Shown: one piece after another, positions 1-11,500 of the stretch
Numbering within the stretch: position 1 is the first letter of the stretch
How the letters are laid out: each line of letters begins with the position of its first letter
The notes under the pieces: model-generated
Told to the model about the DNA's origin: nothing
Seen by the model: only the letters and a program-made list of their open reading frames with translations
Databases searched by the model: none
Program-made: the position numbers and the translations under genes
NCBI RefSeq assembly: GCF_907165205.1
Contig: NC_058189.1
Span: 2,358,501-2,422,500 of the forward strand
Length of the DNA stretch: 64,000 nt
Direction of reading: 5' to 3'
From: Coccinella septempunctata
Taxonomy: Eukaryota > Arthropoda > Insecta > Coleoptera > Coccinellidae

Positions 1-1
1 A

Positions 2-1489
2 GCATCTTACTTGAAGGAAATTCTCATGTCACTGGGATTTCCTAAACCATCTGAGGTGACTATTCAAATTGTCTTTCGGAACTTGATTTCTAAAATTGAA
101 GAGATAATTAAGAAGAATGGTGTTGCTTTTATTGGAAAAGCATTCTTCAGTGGCTTCTTATCAGATAAACAATGGAAAATTCTTAGTCAATTAGAGAAAG
201 AATTGAGGAGCGATTATAAAATAAGACGAGAGATGCTACTGACTAGATTAGACGTTACTATACAATCTTTCCAGGTGAGTTGATGAAAAGCAAGATCCTC
301 ATCATAAGTTATAAATAGATAATTGATTGTATTTTCTTTTAGTGGTCTGATAGAGCGAAAGGGAAAGAAGACTTTTTCCAAACAAAATACAAACCGGAAA
401 GGAGCGATCTACATATTGATCCAGACGTAGACTTATCTCATTTATTAGCGGCTAGGACAGATCTTGCTATAATTGAAAAAACCAGTTCGGCGAATGTCAG
501 GAGATTCACTAGAAATTCAATTCAAAAAGTTATAATCGGGCAGGTGAGTGAGCTCCACGATACTTTTATTGCAGCAGACGCATTTTTCAGAAATTAATTT
601 TATCGCTTTCGGCTTTCAGGTTCCAGATAGGGGAGGTAGAACGAATGAAATAGCACCTCCTCCTCCCGAAATGCCATCCTGGCAACAGAGAACCCCAGGG
701 CCTCAAAATATGGGAAGAGGCGGTGGCTTCAATCAGAGTAGAGGAAGAGGTAATTACAACCAAGGAAATGGTCGAGGAAGTTACAACCAGAGCGGAGGGC
801 AACAATCGTTTTCCAAAAGCGACTCGCAATTCAACTCCGGAAGAGGTAATAACAGCTTTGGGAATCCCTCAAACAGAAGCGCCGATTCTTATAGCGGATT
901 TAAGAGCTCTTTGAGTAGTTCGAGCAGTAGTAGCAAACCTTTCTCGAATTTCAATACGAGCTTGGCCATGTATAGTTCATACTGTCCAAGTTTCGGCAGG
1001 TTAGGGAATTCTAGTACAAAGCCAGGTTATCTCGGGTCCAGGGATAGTACAAGTTCAGATAAGGATAGCTTTTCGACGGTTAGAAAAGACCCGTCCCAAA
1101 ATTTTGATAGCGCGGGGTCATACGATAGCCCTAATAAACGTCCCAGAACAAGTTCTAACAACAAAGATTCCACATCTACTAATTACAGTCAAAAGCGCTC
1201 TTTTAATATTGCAGGAGATAACGAGGAAAGAGGAAATTATAATTCCAGGACAAGTTCTGGAAATTATGGGGGCGATAGACAATCGAATTATACTGCGTAT
1301 GATAGTGCTGGAAGCTATGATACGAATAAAAGGGTAAAATCGTATGACAATTTCAGAACCGATAATGCTTCTTATTCTGATCAATATGTAAGAGATACGG
1401 AACATAATCAGCAAAATCATTCAAGAAATGGGTCTTCGAGGGGGCGCTCCAATTACCATCGTGGCCAAGGTAATAGGTATAAGAGGTGA
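2..1489 (+). CDS. FAM98-family protein, 3' part (three exons, 5' end outside window)
   Basis: Exons read 2-274, 343-543 and 620-1489, all joined in phase 0 with GTGAGT donors and AG acceptors. The stop is TGA at 1487-1489. The joined protein carries the conserved FAM98 blocks LMSLGFPKPSEVT, RREMLLTRLDVTIQSF, WSDRAKG, LSHLLAARTDL and VPDRGGRTNEIAPPPPEMP, followed by a long low-complexity tail rich in Gly, Arg, Asn and Ser with RGG/RGN-type repeats. In vertebrates FAM98A/B associate with the DDX1-RTCB tRNA-ligase complex, and FAM98A is a PRMT1 substrate, which fits the RGG tail. The tail here is Ser/Asn/Tyr-rich (many SYDS and NYN motifs) rather than the very glycine-rich human form. The reading frame is open at the left edge, so the N-terminal domain lies upstream. 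The TTG at 11 is not the real start. Family assignment is secure. Which animal FAM98 paralogue it matches is not decided. Confidence 0.93.
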
Positions 1490-2063
1490 ATTAATTTTTC
1501 CTCGACATGATGATTGTATTCTAACACGTGTAATCTAAAAAATGAACTGTAATGTGTAATTTATGCTTCTGTATTCATACTCCCTCAATAAGAGTAAATT
1601 GAAACTGTTTGTTTTTTTTTATTCATACAACCTTGCCATAATATAGACTTGATATTTTCGATGATGAATCGAGCATAGAAAAATGCATAATAACGTGCGC
1701 GAAAAATTCGTCAAGTGGGCTATGGAAATTTGACAGCTGACAATCTGTGCTTGAACTTAACTTAATGATAACCGCCTACTATACAGGCTGACCCATTTTA
1801 AAAGATCCGCTGAAAAAACTGCTTGGTTGGAGCCTGGATCAAAAATGTTTCAAATGGAGTTACATTTCGGGGTCGAATTGCTTTTTTTTTAATTGGGGAA
1901 TGTAGAGGGTGGGCAGAATTCGTTGTCTACTGAGTGGCTTGACTATCAGAATGGATAACTATGTCACATCCTTGATACTTTCTTTCCAGGTTTATGTCCA
2001 CGCAACTTTCGATTGCAAGTTTTCTGCCTGAAAAATACTCACATAGTAGGAGCCTAACGATAG
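1490..2063. other. FAM98 3' flank with a broken MITE end
   Basis: No gene seen. The first about 130 bases probably include the FAM98 3'UTR. At about 1903-1936 a sequence (AGAGGGTGGGCAGAATTCG then TTGTCTACTGAG) matches the end of the foldback element that starts at 2064. It looks like a truncated, older copy of the same family. Confidence 0.4.
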
Positions 2064-2630
2064 TGTACAGGGTGGGCAAAATTCGTTGTCTACTGTGGGG
2101 ATCTCGAGAACTGTAGCAGTTAAAAGAAAACGGATAACAGATTCTCGAGCTCTTTTTCATGACTAATCCAAATCTAAAAACAGAATCAGCCTTTCATTTT
2201 CAGATTTTCAGTTATAAACAAAAATTGAGATTTTGACGATTCCGAAAAGTTCTCATAACTTGTTTGTCTTTGAAGTTACAGATCTGAAAATAAAACCTTC
2301 TTAGGCACTTTGATAAGTAGAATCTACTGACAAAAGATTTTTTCACCCAATGATTCGAAATGAAAAAATATTTTGAGCTCATCAGTAGATTCGACGTAAA
2401 AAAGTGCCTGTAGAAGGTTCAAGTTTCAGGTTTGTAACTTCAAAGACAAAAAAGTTATGAGAACTTTACGAAATAGTCAAACTCAAAAACGAAGTATCGT
2501 AGGAGGCTGTGTTTTTCACCATTCTTTGTTTCTCCGAAAATTACCTCGGAAAAGTGTCAATCATTTTCTTCTAGCTGCTATAGTTCTCGAGATCCTCTCA
2601 GTAGACAACTAATTTTGCCCACCATGTACA
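2064..2630. mobile_element. Foldback MITE, about 570 bp
   Basis: The two ends are inverted copies: TGTACAGGGTGGGCAAAATT at the left and its near complement ending GCCCACCATGTACA at the right. The inverted match continues inward over most of the element (for example GATCTCGAGAACTGTAGCAG against CTGCTATAGTTCTCGAGATC, and the blocks around AACTTCAAAGACAAA), with the axis near 2347. There is no coding capacity. The family is unassigned, but the layout is that of a terminal-inverted-repeat MITE. Confidence 0.8.
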
Positions 2631-2654
2631 TTTTTCTTCGGGGAATCTTTGTTT

Positions 2655-3470
2655 TTGCTCAAAAAAAAACAAAACTATCGGTGCGATCAAGCTTATAATT
2701 TCTTGGGGCTAATTGAGACTGTGTGCCCTCCTGTGACTGAAGAGACCCAACCGTGACCTACAGATCCTTCCGCACTCCGGGCATGGATAGTCACCAACCA
2801 GATCTGGCCGCCGCTGTATTCTTCTCGAGTCTCCATGATAACTGTGGATCAAAGACCTCCACTGTGATCTGTCTAACGCTAGTTGTTCCCAATTATGATT
2901 GGCATTAACTGATTTTAGGGATTATCGCAGAATATCCTTAAACCGCTCATACTGGCCTCCTGATTTCCGAGCTCCCTCTGTGAATTCGCCATACAGAGCC
3001 ATTTTGGGGAGTCTTTTGTCTTGCATCCTCAGAATGTGGCCGCTCCATCTGAGTCGGGCCCTCGTTACTCGAGTCTCAATTGTTATACAACTCGCGCGCT
3101 GCAAGACTTCTGCATTTGAAACTTTGTGGAACCATCCGATGTGCATTATTTGTCTTAGATGACGTTGTTGCGTTTGTTCAAGGTGTTTTAATATGTCGCC
3201 TGTAGGGCGTCCAGCTTTCGCTTCCGTAAAGGAGCGTTGGAGGACCACTGCTTTGTAAACAGCTGTCTTGGTCTTCAGATTGAGGTCGTGATTTTGAAAC
3301 ACTCGGTCCTGCAGCTTCCAGAATGCCCGTGATGCCGAATTGATACGGTTGTGCTTTCGTGTCCAGGTTAGCCCTAGTATTTATGAAGCTTCCCAAGTAT
3401 TTGAATTGCTCGACCTGTTCTAGAGTTTCATCCTCCAGGCTCATATTTGTTTGAAGGAGAGACAAATCAT
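2655..3470 (-). mobile_element. Non-LTR retrotransposon, 3' end of ORF2 (degenerate)
   Basis: The minus strand encodes, in two frames, the C-terminal part of a LINE reverse-transcriptase polyprotein: EDETLEQVEQFKYLGSFI (3178-3465), then TKTAVYKAV, LEQTQQRHLRQIMHI, VSNAEVLQRASCITIE, RARLRWSGHILRMQDKRLP and GGQYERFKDIL (2922-3302). Frameshifts separate the blocks, and no endonuclease or catalytic YxDD region is present, so it is a dead 5'-truncated copy. The same family recurs on the plus strand at 47190-48575, and a tail-only copy lies at 12330-12440. The 3' tail here runs to about 2655, where the complement of GATCGCACCGATAGTTTTG is shared with the 48-kb copy. Confidence 0.85.
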
Positions 3471-3623
3471 AAATAATTTATTTATTTAAATTTGAAAGAT
3501 GCTAACAAACAATCTAAAATTCACAGTTATGTACGAATGCATCTATTTGCAATTTACAAATTTGAAATTCGGGATGCCGTAAGATTTTATTACCAAATAT
3601 CTTTGAAGTTCATCATGACCATC

Positions 3624-4028
3624 TTAAACATTTTTTATCTTGAGGAATTTTTCAATTGATCTTTCAAAATGAGTGTAACATTTTCTGATTATATCTTTCG
3701 AATTCGATAGAATTATCAAATTAACGTTTCGAGTATTGCGAAAACCTGCTAGGCTTCTTTCTTGAGGGGCTTTCATATCAAATATTCCGCTAGAAATTGA
3801 TGTGAAATATGTTGGTTCAAGCAATGAACTCAATAAAGAGTTCAATGGGTACATCCCTTTCTCTATGTAGTACAAGCTATAAGCAACGCTAAAAGCGTCA
3901 CGCTTGGACACGGAATATGAGCCTTCAAAATTCCATAGCCTACTTGGCGAATTTTTTTGTTTATGAATCTCCCCATGAAATTTTCGGTTTATACGAAAAA
4001 AAAAATGCCAAAATACGATTAAAGTCAC
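3624..4028 (-). other. Unrecognised 134-codon open frame
   Basis: An uninterrupted frame on the minus strand with a fairly balanced composition (for example SISSGIFDMKAPQERSLAGF) in otherwise AT-rich DNA between two LINE fragments. I recognise no domain, signal peptide or membrane segment, and see no clear splice sites or promoter. It may be a remnant of a mobile-element gene or a chance frame. No function is proposed. Confidence 0.2.
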
Positions 4029-4849
4029 ATATCATCATCTCGCACTTAATCTGAAACACATTAAAGTATCCATAACATTGAATTTGGTTGGTCGTTGGAA
4101 GAAACCAACCATCTAGGTAGAGAACTAAATTCTAAAAAATAAAAAATCCTTCAAACATGTTTGAAATGGATTAATGCACATAACATAACAAATTAAGAAT
4201 CCGTTCATCGTAAGACTAGCGATATCAACATTGTACAACTGCGGCAAAACGCTCTCAGGAATTTTCTTGACATATTTGGACGCTACGAAAAATTGATCTT
4301 GCTGTTAAATATGCAACATTTTGCATGTTTTCAACTTAGGAAAATCATGTGAATTTTTAGGTGTAATTTAGTGTTCATAAAAGTAATAAGAAAATGACAT
4401 GCAAATTTTAGATGACTAATTTTATTGTTAGTACGAATTCATTGTAATTGAGCTGAAAAAATCTTTGTTTTTGACTGGGACTAGACAAATAATTCGAAAA
4501 AAATTAAACATTATTATTGTTCCGTTTTTAACATCACAAATTTAATTTTCAAAATAATCTTGTGAGCAAATTGTTTCCTCAACTTTAGAACTTGCTTGGC
4601 AGATTAGTTAAAAAAAATAATGCAGCTAGATTTGTGTTGTATTTCATTGTGTTTTTTTTGTAAGTGTGGTTGATTCTTTCATTATATTCTGTTACTGAAA
4701 AAATGAATTAAAATAAGGTAACAAATAGATAAATATTCCAGAAAAAAACTTGTTTGTTTTGATCCTACAGTACCAAAAAAAAAACATCATCGATAATTGA
4801 AAATAAACATGACGGATTTATGCTGGATGTACCATAAGGTAGATTCGAT

Positions 4850-5234
4850 TTGGGTTGCTTGAATGCTTTTGTTAGTTCTCAAGCAAAAAATTCAATCCTA
4901 GCGAAGGGTGCATTCAAAGCACAGAACATCCTCACGCTTCCTGATCTGTTTATATACAGAAATTTGCTTTTTCTTCACAAGAATAGACACTACATTCAAA
5001 ATTTTAAAACTTTGAATGATACCGGAAGAAAAATTGCATACTTTTTTCCCAGCCACAAGTTATCACTTACCGAACGCAACCCTATGTATACAGCAATCAA
5101 ATTGTTTAACCTTCTTCCTAAAGATCTCAGGGACATTAAGAAACACTCCTTTCCGCGAATCTCTTCATCGACTTCTCATAAATACTGAACCTTATTCAAT
5201 TTCGGAATTCCAGAAAGCTTGTGAGCGTTGGTAA
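4850..5234 (+). mobile_element. CR1/jockey-type LINE remnant, C-terminal tail of ORF2
   Basis: The plus frame encodes AQNILTLPDLFIYRNLLFLH, then YFFPSHKLSLTERNPMYTAI and KLFNLLPKDLRDI. These match the block order usually found after the reverse-transcriptase domain of CR1-like elements (L.LPSLYI, then a PxH block, then P.Y.GVKLYN.LP..I). The end of the domain, LLINTEPYSISEFQKACERW, is in the next frame (5172-5234), so one frameshift separates the two parts. About 120 residues survive and no catalytic region is left. Confidence 0.75.
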
Positions 5235-7117
5235 TTTTTTTTATAGTTTTCTGCATCTAGATATTGCATTCCTTAGGTGGGATAAAATGTACAAAAACCT
5301 TGTAGGTGTAATAAAAGATATATATCACAAAACTATTTCGTTAAGTGATCATTAGAACTAATATATCGATTCAAAAATATTAACAATTTTTTTTTGAACG
5401 AAGAAAGTTATCAACAATTCATCAATAAGAGCATTTGAGAAGAACAAAAATACAATTTTCAAGAACCATTCTTCCCAATTCGAATATAAATAACAAGTCA
5501 CATTTGCATATATAGTTTTAAGTCTCTCAATTACACTGATGTCCAAGCATAAAAATATAACCTCTATTTAAATAAAGCTAAATATTCTTCAACTATATAA
5601 CAGATACAATCCTTATAAAAATATTCTTTATCATAAAAAAATATAAAACAAATGAATCAGTTACCTTCATTAGAATCGTTCCAACGTATTCAACGATTGT
5701 CATCAAGTAAGCCCAACCAATAATTATTGAGGTACAACAGTAAACCACATTATGGTTTAAAAATTCAGTTGTTTTCTTTTCACTCTTGCTGAGTCGTACG
5801 TATGATGACTTGTGCTTAATCTTGCAATTTTTTTAATACAGAATCGCGATCTGTAAAGTTATAAATGAAGCTCGGAATGCGGAGAGATGTCCACAATTTT
5901 CAGACAAAAATTTTCAAAAATAGTAACCCGCTTTCAATATTCAAAATTTTACCTATAAATATCAAATTGGATGTTCTTCGTTTCATCTCAATTTCGTTCA
6001 GCTGAAAGAAATTTGGTTCTATAGATATAAAGTAATTTAAATAACTACTAAAGCACCAATTTTGGGTGGAACACTTAAAAAATTTCTAATTGCCAAGACA
6101 AAAAAAAAACTCAAATGATAATAATAAGCAGAATTAACTTAAAATGTGCATGAAGCATCACAAAAAAAACATCCAAAATTAAAAAACCTTTTTTGTTATG
6201 TATTATTTTAAATCAACTTTGTTGGGCAAAGTGATTGAGACATGAAAAATCAAATTCATTAATTTTGTTTCACTTCAACAAAAGAGCAATCAAAATATCA
6301 TGGACTTGTTTTACTATGGAAAAACTGAAACATAATATAACTAAAAGTATTACAAAAAATAAGATACTTCAGCATGCATAAAACAAAACAAGAAAAGCAC
6401 ATCCAAAAAAACAAACAACAATAATTATCATTCAAGAATTGTAAGAAGTAGAAGATTTCAAAATAATACAAAAATAATTTTTTTCTGAAGATTCGGAAAT
6501 TTTTTTCACGTGGCGATGGGTCTATATAAACATTAGGTTTTTGGCAAGATCTGAAGAAAAAATCTAGCAAGTGACGACAATAGTTTTCAGTTATTGCATG
6601 AAGTTGATTAACTAGGGATAATGTAGATGGTCCCAAGGAACATTACGAGTTTTAATAAAACGAGGGAAAAATAGTTCAGAAAAGATTTAAATATGAACAA
6701 AATAAGTGATAATAGAGTTGGGCTTCAAACCTGCGAAAAGTGATCAGATAAGAATGGAAAAAGAGCCGGGTTTTCGCAAAAGGTATTCCTGACAAGAAAA
6801 AATTACGTTTTTCACAGATCTCTTGTGTGCGTTAGTGTTCATATGTTTGAAAATTAACCGATATGCTACAGTTACAACTTAAAAATCGTTCTGTACAAAA
6901 TAGAAAATTCGAATTTCGTATTTTACGTAGCCAATTGTTGTCATATCAGTTTGAGATTCAAGAATTATCTATAATTTTACTCATAATAAACTACATACGG
7001 TTCTTGTACTCTCAAAAAAAATTCCCTTTTTGAGGGACAAACATATTAATGCATAGAATTAGTCAATAAGTCAATAATAACAATGGCAATTTCCGAGTGT
7101 TTTGCACCACTCAATTG
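5235..7117. other. AT-rich intergenic stretch
   Basis: Homopolymer-rich DNA with only short chance frames. I see no exon, RNA gene or repeat boundary that I can support. Confidence 0.5.
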
Positions 7118-7120
7118 TTA

Positions 7121-7438
7121 AGGGTCAAGTACACGTGGCGAGTCTACGAGCCAAAAAGCAGGCTTGTAAGAAGTCAGCGAGTGCGCTGACGCACTAGTCG
7201 AATACTCAGAGAATTTCTCGCTTGCGCCGTAGCCAACTAGCTGGCGTGTAGAAACCACGTGTTGCCGATGGTATTAACAACTTTTGTGCAAGCTACTGCG
7301 AGTACACGTGGCTAGTTTACAAACTACTCGCTCAAAAGCCGGCGAGCAGTTAACGAAGCGAGTGCTACAAAAAATTTACAAGCTGCTTGTGAAAAAACCG
7401 GTTTGTAGCTTGTAAACTCGCGCCGTGTACTTGACCCT
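7121..7438. mobile_element. PIF/Harbinger-like MITE, 318 bp, TTA target duplication
   Basis: The termini are inverted: AGGGTCAAGTACACG at the left and CGTGTACTTGACCCT at the right, flanked on both sides by TTA (7118-7120 and 7439-7441). A 3-bp TWA duplication is the hallmark of PIF/Harbinger elements. The element is GC-richer than its surroundings and contains an internal near-copy of its own end (GAGTACACGTGGCTAGTTTAC at about 7301). There is no coding capacity. Confidence 0.82.
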
Positions 7439-7599
7439 TTAGGATTCCTATCGAAATTTACATGGCCAAACCGTCACCACATCAGTCAACTCCGATATAC
7501 AGATTACGAAAATTTTATGCCGAACGTAGGGAATGCCACGAGAAAGAAGAGGACTGTAAAAATGCAATCGCCCAGTGCGAGAATAAATTTATTACAGGC

Positions 7600-8075
7600 G
7601 ATAAATGGGGAATTCTCCTCAATTTGGGTTATCCCTGCATATGCAAGTTTAAACTGAATAATTTTGAGTTTCATTCATGATTTTTTCGAATTCACTGCGG
7701 AAACTATTCGAAATCATCCTTCAAACATGGGGTTTTAAAATTTAAATCGCTTTGTGCGGAGTTTACGATTTGGCAACAGCGCATACAAGACAATGAAAAG
7801 AACAATGTCCGATCAGCTTGTTTATAAAATACCAGCTGTTGATCTGCAGGCGCGTACTTACTGGCGAGCTTCAACTGCAACCGGCCATTAAAATCCCATA
7901 AAATTTTACGACCTTCCTCGTTCGTCGCAGACTTCATAGACAGCCATCTTTGTCTATCTCATCAAGATAATGGCATTTGTTGTCCTTTATTATCAAGGCA
8001 TATTTCAGTCGATGTTGCCAACTCGTGCAATCGACATGAAACGTTTTGAACTTCGAATACCCATTTTTAGGAGGG
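7600..8075 (-). repeat. Dispersed repeat, inverted copy of 27400-27870
   Basis: Read on the minus strand, this segment matches 27400-27870 over its length, including GAGTTGGCAACATCGA, GATAATAAAGGACAACAAAT, CAAGATGGCTGTCTATGAAG-type sequence and the TTTGGCAACAGCGC block. Many substitutions and small indels show both copies are old. Short frames at 7462-7680 and 7704-7937 overlap it and are not supported as genes. The family is unknown. Confidence 0.7.
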
Positions 8076-8589
8076 ATGATGACTTGAAGCCCTCTCTGTA
8101 CTGGAGTTCATTGAAACTCTGGAGCTGTAGGGGACGCTGAGAACAGCTCTGATGGGGGCTAGAATAGATCTTAAGTTCGCAGTGACATGTAGCCCTCTTA
8201 TCAAACTATAACTATATTCCCACGACGTTCCCTATGTTGGGCGTTGAATTTTCGTATATTATCTTAACATTAGTGGTTCAGCTATATTGCTGTAGCACCT
8301 CAGTGACATTCTCTTTGTATTAATGAATTTTTACGAACGTCTACATTGAACCAAAAGCATCTTTTGAAGTTTCATCAGAACTTCATAGAATATTTATCTT
8401 CCGAAGTGGAGCTGATGAATTTATTCATAAAAAAAAGTAGTAGTCAAACCAAAAGGCAGAGGCTAAAGCTAAATGCAATATATTCTACAAAACAAAAATA
8501 TTTCTTATAAAAAATCCCATAAAAATTTCAACATCCAATCAACACCACTTTCCAACAAGAACTACAAACGAACCACTTCACAACAGAAA

Positions 8590-11500
8590 TCAATACCTTA
8601 CAGGAATCCAGGTTCCGGATTGTTCATCCCTTCTGAAATAATGCGGTTTGTTATCTCTAAAGACTGTGATGGCTGGAAATTGATTATCTTGAATATACTT
8701 CAAGGTTGCTCGTAGCTGAAATTAAAGAAGATGGACGTGGTATATCCACTCATTGTCATAAAAAATTGAGTTATACGGGGTCAATCTTTGACTCATACAA
8801 ATATTTCAATAATATTGAGGTCAAAAGGAACACTTTTTTCCTATACCATTTTTTCCGATTCGGCCCTGATAAACAGATATAGGCATTTTAAGTTTTTATA
8901 ATGAGCTATGCCACCCCTGGAGAAACAAAGTTCCCTTAAAATAACAAGATAAATCTATGACACTACACATCTGTGGATCTTTTAAACAGAGTTGTATTCA
9001 GCCAAAGTACCCAATTTTTCGAATTTCACAGATACTTTTTAATTATCATCAAATTACTCGAAAACGGCGCATTATACAAGAAAATATGAAGAATACTTTT
9101 ATTTTACAAAACGTTCAAATATTCATTAGATAGCGTGCAAATTAGTTTCAAGAGTTGGGTTCTTTGAATTTTTGATATTTTTATGGTACGTAATGGTCAT
9201 AATGAGAAAACGGGAAGACGTGGGTGATATCTTGTGTTCGACAAATATTCATCAAATAAATGAAAAACTATATTCCGAAATTCAATTCATTTAATAAAAC
9301 CCTTGGTGAGAGAACTAAAAATAACATTTTTTTAAATGATTTCTCAACCGCCTGTAACCGAGCCAATTTGGAAAAAATGCTGTTTAAATATTTGTACGAG
9401 TCAAAGACTCACCCTGTATAATGCCGAAATACTTGGGTAAATACGTACTTGCATCACGACATGTGGCGGTTCTACTTCAGGAGCGTCTGTTAAATGTTGT
9501 AAAATAAATTCGTCACTTTGTTCAAGCCATAAATCGACACCTCTCAGTGGCTGATAGTTGAAAGGACCAATTCTTAATAAACCCATATTATAATCATAAA
9601 TATCAGACACCTGAAAAAGAAAACAGATTTCTGAATCATTATTTCAAAAAAAAACCTTCAACTTGAATAAGAATTCGACAAAGATACGACTATTTAATGA
9701 AGAAATAGTACAGAGAAAATTTCAAATGTATTGATATCTAGTTAGCCTAGACCACTTTCATGCATAAAAAAAATATTGCGTTACCATAGCAACGAACAAT
9801 AACTCATTAGAAGTGTCAGTGTGAAGTTTGAGGTCAAAAAAGTAAACCAGAATTACGCAATAAATCAAAAGAAGATGTCCACCGAAATTGTGAAAATCGA
9901 AAAATTGGAGTATCGAGCCATCATCAAGTACCTGTATTTAAAAGGGTTAAGAGGTAAGCAGATTTACGAAGATATGCTTAATACCCTTGGTGATTAATGT
10001 CCTTCGTATGCGACCGTGAAAAATTGGACTGCAAGCTTCAAAAGCGGTAAATTTTCCATTGAAGATGATGACCGATCGGGAAGGCCAGTTTCTGTGTCAT
10101 TCCCCGGAAATATCGATGCAGTTCATGACATGCTTTTATCAGACCGTCGAATTGGGCTTAAACGGATATCTGAAGCACTGAATATTTCATACGAAAGCGT
10201 TCATCATATAGTTCACGTCAATTTGGACATGAGAAGAATTGCTGCAAAATGGATCTCCAAATGTTTGAATGTTGACCAAAAGCGTTCGATCTGTGCTCGA
10301 TTTGAAAACGATGTAGACTTCTTAAACCGAATTGTTACTATGGATGAGACTTGGGTACATTTCTACGATCCAGAAACAAAGAAACAATCGATGGAATGAA
10401 TGGTGACACTCTGGTTCTCCAAGACCTAAGAAGTTTCGTGTCCAAAAATCTGCTGGAAAAGTTTTTGCTTCAGTTTTTTGGGATTGCCATGATGTAATCA
10501 TGATTGACTTTTTCGATAAGAGTAGAACAATAACCGGAGATTACTATCGACATTACTGACCCCTCTACGGGAAAAAAATTAAAGAGAAAAGACGCTGAAA
10601 GCTATCCGAAGGTGTTTTGTTTTTGCAGGACAACTCCCCTGCACACAAATCTCATGTTGCCATGCAAAAACTTCGTGATTTAGGGTTTGAATTACTAGAA
10701 CACCCCCCTTATTCACCAGATTTGGCCCCATCCGACTATCATCTCTATCCTCGACTGAAAAAAAGTTTAAAAGGTCGTAAATTTTCTTCCAACGAGGAAG
10801 TAATAAAAGCTGTGGAGGTCTGGTTTGCAAAGCAAAAAGAAACATTTTTTTTGAAAGGTCTAGAGACGTTGCAGGTTCGCTGCAATAAATGTATCCAATA
10901 AAGAGGAGAATATGTTGAGTAATAAAATATTTTGACATTGAAATTTTGTTTGGTTCTATAGTAGGCTTAGAATTTTTCAATATATCCTCGTAGGCCCCAA
11001 CAAATACAATTTTATAGGTTATAGAATTGAAGAATGGTAAAATTCTCAGCTTGGTCTATTTTGGCTAATAGTTTGATTATTAAAAATGTGAATAATTATG
11101 AATTACCTGCGTATAACCTGTGAGAAATCGAGCGATCCTCAGCGATAAATCAGGACCTTTATCAGGAAATGTAGCCGGAAAGATATCGCCCGTCTTCACA
11201 TTGAGACCTATACCATATATGATAGGCCAAGGAATTCCCCCACGAATCGTGGTGTTCAGCTCCCCAACGCAGGCCAATGTAAGATCTATCTCCACCAACT
11301 GTTTGTGAAATGAATCTGAAATCAAGTCGATTACATATTAAAATAAGAAAGCGATTTTTCTCAAAATCCACTCACTCATTACGCTATAAAATAATTCTTC
11401 TGCATACGGTCTCGAACTGTATGCTCCGATCAGCTGCAACTCGATTCTTCCATCAGGATATCCGATGGCTAACTCCTGTACCCTTTGAACCATGGCACAT

